From T1Sed10-7 sp041685505 (GTDB lineage: Bacteria > Actinomycetota > Nitriliruptoria > Nitriliruptorales > Nitriliruptoraceae): DNA of 13,093 nucleotides. Location of the stretch: NCBI GenBank assembly GCA_041685505.1, contig JAWLFQ010000072.1, positions 1 to 13,093 of the forward strand, read 5' to 3'. Position 1 is the stretch's first letter. Each line of letters opens with the position of its first letter. The notes beneath the pieces were generated by a model. The model searched no databases, was not told where the DNA came from, and saw only the letters and a program-made list of their open reading frames with translations. A program made the translations under genes and the position numbers. Below are positions 8,383 to 13,093 of the stretch, in pieces.

Positions 8383-8400
8383 GCGGCTGCGACCAGCCGC
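8383..8400 (+). terminator. Stem-loop immediately after the amidase stop
   Basis: GCGGCTG - CGAC - CAGCCGC is a perfect 7-bp, GC-rich stem with a 4-nt loop, beginning 2 nt after the TGA. No T-run follows, as is common for actinobacterial terminators. It separates the amidase from the peroxiredoxin, whose start lies 80 bp further on. Confidence 0.5.
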
Positions 8401-8480
8401 CGGCCACCACAGCGCCGAAGTCCCGCTGATCCGCGCAACGCGCGCGCCCAGGACCGTCACACCAGCGTCAGGAGAACGCC

Positions 8481-8939
8481 GTGGTCGCCACCGCCGACAC
8501 CATCCCCGACATGACCGTCGACCTCGACGACGGACGCGCCGTACCACTGTCCCAACTGGTCGACGGCGACTACCTCGTGGTGTTCTTCTACCCCAAGGCC
8601 TTCACCGGCGGGTGCACCGCGCAGGCGTGCCACTTCCGCGACCTCGGTGCGGAGTTCGCCGCGGTCAACGCCGCGCGTGTGGGGGTCAGCCGCGACGGCC
8701 AGGACACCCAGGCCCGCTTCTCCGCCGAGCACCGCTTCGACTTCCCCCTGATCGCCGATCCCGACGGAGCCGTCGCCAAGGCCTTCGGCGCCAAGCGGCC
8801 GGGGCCGATCCCGAGCAAACGGCAGACGGTCGTGCTGGACGGTGGTCTCACCGTGCTGCACCGCATCGCCAGCGAGACCAACATGGACGTCCACGCCGAC
8901 GACGCCCTGGCCTTCCTGCGCGAGCAGCAGGTCGGCTGA
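8481..8939 (+). CDS. bcp: Peroxiredoxin, BCP/AhpC-TSA type
   Basis: The 152-residue thiol peroxidase reduces H2O2 and organic hydroperoxides in the cytoplasm, using thioredoxin-like donors. The active site FFYPKAFTGGCTAQACHFRD has peroxidatic C45 and, five residues later, C50 as the likely resolving cysteine, as in atypical 2-Cys BCP proteins. The usual TPGC is TGGC here. VGVSRDGQDTQARF, FPLIADPDGAVAKAFGA and RQTVVLDGG follow the thioredoxin-fold pattern. The GTG at 8481 is the start, with AGGAG at 8470-8474 six nt before it; the next in-frame ATG (8511) would delete the first strand. It follows the amidase by 100 bp, with a hairpin between, so it probably has its own promoter. The gene symbol reflects subfamily, not proven orthology. 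Confidence 0.92.
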   Translation: MVATADTIPDMTVDLDDGRAVPLSQLVDGDYLVVFFYPKAFTGGCTAQACHFRDLGAEFAAVNAARVGVSRDGQDTQARFSAEHRFDFPLIADPDGAVAKAFGAKRPGPIPSKRQTVVLDGGLTVLHRIASETNMDVHADDALAFLREQQVG

Positions 8940-9046
8940 CCAACCGCTGCAGGATCCATGACCGGCGCCGGCAGCTGGCGGCTGCGCCTGCCCGCGGAGG
9001 TTGCCGCCACCTGGAACGGGTGATGTGCTCGCGTCAGCGCGGGCCA

Positions 9047-9052
9047 TAGGCT
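9047..9052 (+). promoter_or_regulatory. Candidate -10 box for the PASTA protein gene
   Basis: TAGGCT fits TANNNT in the 168-bp gap after the peroxiredoxin gene. It would give a leader of about 50 nt that ends with GGGGAG (9095-9100), 7 nt before the GTG start. No good -35 is visible. Confidence 0.3.
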
Positions 9053-9107
9053 GCCATGCAGCGCGGGTCACGACGGCCCGTCATCCCAACGCGCGGGGAG
9101 AGACGCG

Positions 9108-10997
9108 GTGAGCACCTCCGATCAGCACCCGACCGAGGGCCCCGGGGGACCTCCCCCGCCACCACGCCCCGGTGGTAGCGATGACGCGACGCGACCGATC
9201 GACGCCGCGGGGGACGCCGTCGGCGGTTCGGGCGAGGATGCCACGGACGTGGACGCCACGGTCCCGCTCCCCGATGAGCGGTCCGACGGCCCCTCGCCGC
9301 TCCGCGGCACCGTGACCGACGCGTCCAGCGGCGCGCCGGTGGAGGCGGCGCAGGTCGAGGTGATGGCGCGCGACGGGCAGCTGGTGGGGCGCGCGACCAC
9401 CGTCGCTGACGGCCGGTTCACCGTCGCCGGCGTCGAACCGGGGACCTATGAGGTCGTCGTGACCAAGGATGGCCGTCTCACGGAACGACACGAGCACCAC
9501 CACCCGGGTGGCCGGGCGCAGGTCCACCTCCACCCCGCCCGGGTCACGGGCACGGTTCGCCCGCTCGATGCCGCGCCGGGGGATCCGGTCGACGCCGAGG
9601 TTGCCCTGCTCGATGCCGCTGGCCAGGTGCGTGGGCGTACCGCCACCGACACCAGGGGCGGGTTCGCCCTGGACCTGACCGGGCAGGGACCCCACCGGCT
9701 CGAGGTCACCGGCCCCGGGTACTTCACCGCACGTCGCGACCTCGGCAGCGAGGTCCGTGCGACACCGATCACCGTGGAGTTGCACCCGGCGGAGCTGCAG
9801 GGGCAGGTGATCGCCGAGGGCAGCGGGGAACCGGTCCTGGACGCACAGGTCAAGCTGCGGACCACCGACGGCACCCTGGTCGGCCAGGCGGTGACCGATC
9901 CCGGCGGCCGTTTCCTGATCCCGCTGGCCGCACCGGCCTCCTCGTCCTCGCGGCAGGGCGCCGCCCCACGGGCGAACCACCGGCTCGCCGTGACCGCTGA
10001 CGGGTTCGAGCCCAGCGAGGTGGAGCTCACCCTCACCGATCAGGTACCCGACGACCACGTCATCGTGCTCGTGCCGACCCGACGGTCCCCGTGGGTGTGG
10101 GTGGGGATCGGCGCCGCGGTCCTCGCCGCCATCGCGGCTGCGCTGTGGTGGTTCGGGGGTCCGACCGCCACCGTGCCCGATGTGGTCGGCGCTCCGGTGG
10201 AGGAGGCGCAGGAGCGCATCGAGGCGGCGGAGCTCGAACTCGGCGTCGTGGATACCGAGGAGTCCGACGCGGAGGCCGGCACGGTCCTCGCGCAGAGCGA
10301 GGAGCCGGGCACCGAGGTCAGCACCGGCACGGAGATCGGCCTGACCGCGGCGGCGCCGCCGGGCAACGTGGTGGTGCCCAACGTGGTCGGACTGCGCCGA
10401 GGTCCCGCCGAGAGCGCCCTGGAGGACGCGGGTCTGGAGGTCGGCATCGTCCGGTTCGCGCCCTCGGCGGAGACGCCGGAGGGACGGGTGCTGTCCACCG
10501 ACCCGGTGACCGGCGTGGTGGCGGAGCCGGGTGACGAGGTCGACCTGGTGTTGGCCGTGGAGGCTGAGGAGGACGCCAGCGTCGAGGTACCACAGGTCGT
10601 GGGGCGACAGGAGTCGGACGCCTTGCGCCTGCTCGACTCCGGCGGCTTCGAGGTCCTGATCAGCCGGGTGCCGGCGGATGAGGCGGCGGGCATCGTGGTC
10701 GCCCAGGATCCTGGTGCGCGTACCGAGGTCTCCCCTGGGAGCACGGTCAGCATCGAGATCAGCGAGGGAGCGGCGGAGCCCGAGCCTGAGCCCGAGCCGG
10801 AGCCTGAGCCGGAGCCTGAGCCGGAGCCCGAGCCGGAGCCCGAGCCGGAACCGGAACCCGAGCCGGGCCCCGACGGTGAGGACGGCGACGGGCCCGGCCT
10901 GCCCGAGGTACCGGACCTGCCAGACATCGACACCGAGGGGGTGGAGGGCTTCTTCGAGCGGCTGCTCGAGTGGTTGCGGAACCTGTTCGGCGACTGA
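9108..10997 (+). CDS. Membrane protein: three carboxypeptidase-regulatory-like domains, TM helix, three PASTA domains, Glu-Pro repeat
   Basis: The 629-residue protein starts at GTG 9108, with GGGGAG 7 nt upstream. Order: a disordered, Pro/Asp-rich N-terminus (1-62) with no signal peptide; three beta domains of carboxypeptidase-regulatory type (about 64-150, 151-230, 231-322), each with the G-x-V start and ADGRFTVAGVEPGTYEV-like core; PTRRSP, then a single membrane helix at about 329-349; three PASTA domains (about 353-417, 418-485, 486-555; starts VPDVVG, VPNVVGL, VPQVVG); 15 Glu-Pro units (557-586); an acidic linker; and an amphipathic tail, VEGFFERLLEWLRNLFGD. Arginines before the helix and no signal peptide predict N-in/C-out, so PASTA faces the cell wall as in PknB-type kinases, but a beta-domain array takes the kinase's place. 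PASTA domains usually bind peptidoglycan fragments or organise wall synthesis. Its exact function is not known to me. Confidence 0.88.
   Translation: MSTSDQHPTEGPGGPPPPPRPGGSDDATRPIDAAGDAVGGSGEDATDVDATVPLPDERSDGPSPLRGTVTDASSGAPVEAAQVEVMARDGQLVGRATTVADGRFTVAGVEPGTYEVVVTKDGRLTERHEHHHPGGRAQVHLHPARVTGTVRPLDAAPGDPVDAEVALLDAAGQVRGRTATDTRGGFALDLTGQGPHRLEVTGPGYFTARRDLGSEVRATPITVELHPAELQGQVIAEGSGEPVLDAQVKLRTTDGTLVGQAVTDPGGRFLIPLAAPASSSSRQGAAPRANHRLAVTADGFEPSEVELTLTDQVPDDHVIVLVPTRRSPWVWVGIGAAVLAAIAAALWWFGGPTATVPDVVGAPVEEAQERIEAAELELGVVDTEESDAEAGTVLAQSEEPGTEVSTGTEIGLTAAAPPGNVVVPNVVGLRRGPAESALEDAGLEVGIVRFAPSAETPEGRVLSTDPVTGVVAEPGDEVDLVLAVEAEEDASVEVPQVVGRQESDALRLLDSGGFEVLISRVPADEAAGIVVAQDPGARTEVSPGSTVSIEISEGAAEPEPEPEPEPEPEPEPEPEPEPEPEPEPEPGPDGEDGDGPGLPEVPDLPDIDTEGVEGFFERLLEWLRNLFGD
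10776..10865 (+). repeat. Glu-Pro hexanucleotide tandem repeat inside the PASTA gene
   Basis: Fifteen units of GAGCCN (two with GAA) encode an unbroken Glu-Pro run. Twelve-base steps recur (GAGCCTGAGCCG twice, GAGCCCGAGCCG twice), a sign of tandem duplication by slippage or unequal exchange. The codon pattern keeps the frame, so unit gain or loss would only change linker length. The protein segment would be a rigid, acidic, extended spacer. Confidence 0.9.
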
Positions 10998-11012
10998 GCC
11001 GGCGGTGCCGGC
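10998..11012. terminator. Hairpin between convergent PASTA and aldo/keto reductase genes
   Basis: GCCGGC - GGT - GCCGGC begins directly after the TGA of the PASTA gene and ends 6 bp before the reductase stop codon. The 6-bp arm is itself palindromic, so it can serve both strands. No T-tract follows on either strand. Confidence 0.45.
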
Positions 11013-11018
11013 GCTCGT

Positions 11019-12008
11019 TCACCAGCGCGCGTGCACGTGTGCACGGATCCACTCGTCGTAGATCCCGCGCAGACGGGCGTGGGTGCCCTCGTCCAGCGGT
11101 GGCACCTCGCTCGCCGCGACGTTGCCCTCCACCTGCGCCACCGATCGGGCACCCGGGATGACCGTGGTGACCTCGGGGTGGTCCAGGATCCACCGCAGGG
11201 CGAGGCGGGCCGGCGGCAGCTGCTCGCTGGCGAGCTCCGCCACCGCATCCGCGGCGTGCACACCGACCTCGAAGGGCACGCCCGCGAAGGTCTCGCCCAC
11301 GTCGAAGGCCTCACCCTGGCGGTTGAAGGTGCGGTGATCGTCGGCGGCGAAGGTGGTGTCGAGGTCGTAGCGGCCCGACAGCAAGCCGCTGGCCAGGGGC
11401 ACCCGGGCGATGATGGCGACCCCTGCGTCGGCGGCCGCGGGCAGGACCTGCTCCATGGGCTTGCGACGGAAGGCGTTGAAGACGATCTGCACGCTGGCGA
11501 CGGTGGGCCGGGCGATGGCGCTCAGGGCCTCGTCGCAGGTCTCGACGCTGACGCCGTGGGCGGCGATCAGCCCCTCATCGACCAGGGCGTCGAGGGCGTC
11601 GAAGACCGCGTCGTCCTCGTAGACCGGCGTCGGCGGGGCGTGCAGCTGCAGCAGGTCGATGCGCTCGACGCCGAGGTTGTCGAGGCTGCGCGTCACCCAG
11701 CCCCGCAGCGCCTCGGCGTGGTAGGCCTCGGGCACGTGGGGGTCGGCGCGCCGGCCGGCCTTGGTCGCGATGGTCACGCGGTCGTGGTCACCGCGGGCCG
11801 CGACCACCTCGCCGATCAGGCGCTCGGAGCGCCCGTCACCGTAGACATCGGCGGTGTCGAGGAAGGTGACGCCCGCGTCCAGGGCGGCGTGGAGCACCTC
11901 CCGGGCCTCGGCGTCGGTCACCGTCCCCCAGCCACCGCCCAGCTGCCAGGTCCCCAGGCCGACCTCGGACACCTCGCGGCCTGCTCGTCGCATCGGTCGG
12001 GTGCGCAT
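11019..12008 (-). CDS. Aldo/keto reductase
   Basis: The 329-residue NAD(P)H-dependent oxidoreductase has the (beta/alpha)8 fold of the AKR family. The catalytic tetrad is complete: D51 and Y56 in FLDTADVYGDGRSE, K83 in IATKAG and H123 in LLQLHAPP. The C-terminal cofactor-binding segment is WILDHPEVTTVIPGARSVAQ. The N-terminus (REVSEVGLGTWQLGGGWG) is that of AKRs that reduce sugars, aldehydes or ketones without a known single substrate. The ATG at 12008 was chosen because AAGGA lies 6 nt before it; an in-frame ATG at 12050 lacks a ribosome site. The gene is a single unit, convergent with the PASTA gene and well separated from the operon at the right edge. The substrate cannot be predicted. Confidence 0.94.
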   Translation of the reverse strand: MRTRPMRRAGREVSEVGLGTWQLGGGWGTVTDAEAREVLHAALDAGVTFLDTADVYGDGRSERLIGEVVAARGDHDRVTIATKAGRRADPHVPEAYHAEALRGWVTRSLDNLGVERIDLLQLHAPPTPVYEDDAVFDALDALVDEGLIAAHGVSVETCDEALSAIARPTVASVQIVFNAFRRKPMEQVLPAAADAGVAIIARVPLASGLLSGRYDLDTTFAADDHRTFNRQGEAFDVGETFAGVPFEVGVHAADAVAELASEQLPPARLALRWILDHPEVTTVIPGARSVAQVEGNVAASEVPPLDEGTHARLRGIYDEWIRAHVHARW

Positions 12009-12076
12009 CGTCGTTCCTTCGCGTCGGATCGGCGGGCGGCGGCTCAGCATGCCGGCACGATCTTCCGCCCGATCTC

Positions 12077-12082
12077 ACCGTA
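12077..12082 (-). promoter_or_regulatory. Candidate -10 box for the aldo/keto reductase
   Basis: TACGGT on the minus strand fits TANNNT and would give a leader of about 60 nt. It is identical to the candidate box before the amidase. No -35 hexamer is clear. Confidence 0.25.
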
Positions 12083-12165
12083 GGGGCCACGCCCCGGGTG
12101 GGTCCTCCGCCGCTCGGACAGGAGGGGGACCACGTCCGGTCGGTGCGCGCGCCCAGGGGCGGGAT

Positions 12166-12183
12166 GCGGACCGCTCGGTCCGC
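12166..12183 (-). terminator. Perfect palindrome after the NYN gene, likely operon terminator
   Basis: GCGGACCG - CT - CGGTCCGC is a perfect 8-bp dyad (7 bp with a 4-nt loop in RNA), starting 3 nt beyond the NYN stop codon on the minus strand. No T-run follows. It is the strongest stem-loop in the window by base pairing and marks the end of the DUF2237-NYN operon. Confidence 0.55.
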
Positions 12184-12186
12184 CGG

Positions 12187-12618
12187 TCACGCCTCCGGGC
12201 GCAGCAGACGCAGCAGTCTCGACGGACCGAGGACGTGGGCCCCGAGCCCGCCCACCCGGTCGATCAGGGCACGGTCGGCGGTGACCACGACGTCGCGGCC
12301 GTGCTGCGGGGAGGCGTCGCCGCCGACGGCGTCGCTGCGTGCGGCGGTGACCAGCGCCACGATGCGATCGTCGGCGGCGTCAGGTCCGCGACGCGTCGCG
12401 TGCACCACCTCGACGTCACCGTGGCGACCTTCCGGTACCTGGTCACCGGCGCGACCTTCGACCACCACCACGACCGCGCCGGCGCGGCCCGCGGCCAGGG
12501 GTTGCAGGTCGTGGATCAGGCGGTTGAAGGCTGTCGTGCGGTCACGCCACCAGCCGTCGGGACGGCTGCCGAGCACGTTGAGACCGTCCACGATCAGCCG
12601 GTCGTGGTCGCTCGGCAT
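12187..12618 (-). CDS. NYN/PIN-like ribonuclease domain protein
   Basis: The protein has 143 residues. The N-terminal LIVDGLNVLGS (D11, N14) is the hallmark of NYN domains, which share the PIN nuclease fold and bind metal through conserved acidic residues. Others visible are E54 in VVVVVEGR, D83/D84 in PDAADDRIV and D115 in VVVTADRAL, in the right order for a metal-dependent RNase. The C-terminal GLGAHVLGPSRLLRLL is also typical. It resembles YacP-like or MazG-neighbouring NYN proteins, but no orthologue is claimed. ATG 12618 lies 6 bp after the DUF2237 stop and has only a weak site (GCAGG) next to it, so it is probably translationally coupled. The full domain length and intact acidic residues argue that it is active; no antitoxin partner is evident. 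Confidence 0.82.
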   Translation of the reverse strand: MPSDHDRLIVDGLNVLGSRPDGWWRDRTTAFNRLIHDLQPLAAGRAGAVVVVVEGRAGDQVPEGRHGDVEVVHATRRGPDAADDRIVALVTAARSDAVGGDASPQHGRDVVVTADRALIDRVGGLGAHVLGPSRLLRLLRPEA

Positions 12619-12624
12619 CCTGCG

Positions 12625-13017
12625 TCAGCGGTCGAGGTCGCGGGGGTCGTCGGGGACGTCCACGGCGTAGCGCTCCAGGACCTCCAGCGGCACCAGGTCG
12701 AGCACCCGACGGTTGGTGGCGCTGAGGACCACCGGCGCCGCGGCACCGTCCTGGTGGGCGCGCAGCCAGTTGGGCGCCGTGACGCACCACCGGTCGCCTG
12801 GCACCAGGCCCGGGAAGCGGAACTGCGGACGGGGCGCCGAGAGGTCGTTGCCGATGGCGCGCTGGTGGGCGAGGAACTCCTCGGTGACCACCGCGCAGAT
12901 GGTGTGGCTGCCGAGATCCTCCGGACCGGTGCGGCAGGACCCGTCCCGGAACCAGCCGGTCAGCGGGTCCACGCTGCAGCCCTCGAGCGGCCCGTCCAGC
13001 ACGTTGTGTTCGTCCAT
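12625..13017 (-). CDS. DUF2237 family protein
   Basis: The 130-residue protein matches the DUF2237 family pattern along its whole length: NVLDGPLEGCSVDPLTGWFR, CRTGPEDLGSHTICAVVTEE, GNDLSAPRPQFRFPGL and PGDRWCVTAPNW, ending in ATNRRVLDLVPLEVLERYAV. Conserved cysteines C14, C28, C41 and one in DRWC are all kept. The family is widespread in bacteria and its function is unknown; the cysteines could bind metal or be redox active, which is inference. It is the first gene of a two-gene operon with the NYN protein. The ATG at 13017 has no good ribosome site but has a -10-like box 6 nt upstream, so the message may be leaderless. Confidence 0.92.
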   Translation of the reverse strand: MDEHNVLDGPLEGCSVDPLTGWFRDGSCRTGPEDLGSHTICAVVTEEFLAHQRAIGNDLSAPRPQFRFPGLVPGDRWCVTAPNWLRAHQDGAAAPVVLSATNRRVLDLVPLEVLERYAVDVPDDPRDLDR

Positions 13018-13023
13018 GCCACC

Positions 13024-13029
13024 AGGCTA
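13024..13029 (-). promoter_or_regulatory. Candidate leaderless promoter of the DUF2237-NYN operon
   Basis: TAGCCT on the minus strand is followed by 6 nt and then the DUF2237 ATG. The TANNNT-N6-ATG arrangement is the standard form of leaderless actinobacterial promoters, and it agrees with the lack of a Shine-Dalgarno site before this gene. Confidence 0.45.
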
Positions 13030-13058
13030 GCGGCGGTGGTCCCGGACCTCGCGCGGTG

Positions 13059-13064
13059 TAGCGT
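13059..13064 (+). promoter_or_regulatory. Candidate -10 box of a gene beginning at the right edge
   Basis: TAGCGT fits TANNNT on the plus strand, divergent from the DUF2237 operon. An ATG at 13079 opens a frame reading MPTRY before the window ends. Too little is present to call a gene. Confidence 0.2.
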
Positions 13065-13093
13065 GCCGGCATCGACCGATGCCCACGCGGTAC

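Noticed and set aside
8964..8988. Possible stem-loop GGCGC...GCGCC after the peroxiredoxin gene
   Set aside because: The pairing needs a bulged internal loop and is not close to the stop codon; too weak to call a terminator.
10040..11314. Minus-strand frame of 424 codons with a Ser-Gly repeat
   Set aside because: The Ser-Gly run is the antisense reading of the Glu-Pro repeat; it overlaps the PASTA and reductase genes.
11031..12083. Plus-strand frame of 350 codons opposite the aldo/keto reductase
   Set aside because: The reductase on the other strand has its full catalytic tetrad; the plus frame shows no domain and is rich in Gly, Val and Asp as expected for a shadow.
1..13093. Defence system, prophage, insertion sequence, CRISPR array or biosynthetic cluster
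   Set aside because: No integrase, transposase, cas, restriction or toxin genes and no direct repeats with spacers were seen; the genes are of chromosomal housekeeping type.

Overview
This is a very GC-rich window with dense third-position G/C, GTG starts at three genes, weak -35 elements and stem-loop terminators without T-tracts. Its gene set (single-chain acyl-CoA carboxylase, PASTA protein, YccF, DUF2237, NYN RNase-like) points to a chromosome of a high-GC actinomycete. A deep-branching group such as Nitriliruptoria is possible but is only a guess. I see no insertion sequences, phage genes, tRNAs, rRNAs or CRISPR arrays.

Layout. Positions 1-5432 (minus) are almost all of one very large gene that runs off the left edge. 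It encodes a biotin-dependent acyl-CoA carboxylase with biotin carboxylase, biotin carrier, central and carboxyltransferase regions on one chain, in the order and style of eukaryotic acetyl-CoA carboxylase. A 154-bp gap holding a perfect 7-bp inverted repeat separates it from a divergent gene for a MerR/excisionase-type helix-turn-helix protein (5587-6354, plus). That gene converges on yccF (6373-6816, minus), a small membrane protein. Divergent from yccF are an amidase-signature hydrolase (6926-8380) and a BCP-type peroxiredoxin (8481-8939), both plus. Next is a 629-residue membrane protein (9108-10997, plus) with three carboxypeptidase-regulatory-like beta domains, one membrane helix, three PASTA domains, an uninterrupted Glu-Pro repeat and an amphipathic tail. 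It converges on an aldo/keto reductase (11019-12008, minus). At the right edge is a two-gene minus-strand operon: DUF2237 (12625-13017) and a NYN/PIN-like RNase (12187-12618).

How the genes fit together. The clearest link is the carboxylase with its divergent DNA-binding protein, where the palindrome overlaps the likely carboxylase promoter; local control of malonyl-CoA (or related) supply by this regulator is a reasonable hypothesis. The DUF2237-NYN pair is 6 bp apart and probably co-transcribed. The remaining genes look like independent housekeeping units, mostly one promoter and one short hairpin each. The most unusual products are the eukaryote-like carboxylase and the PASTA protein, whose beta domains lie on the predicted cytoplasmic side. 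I found no defence, mobile or biosynthetic gene cluster.
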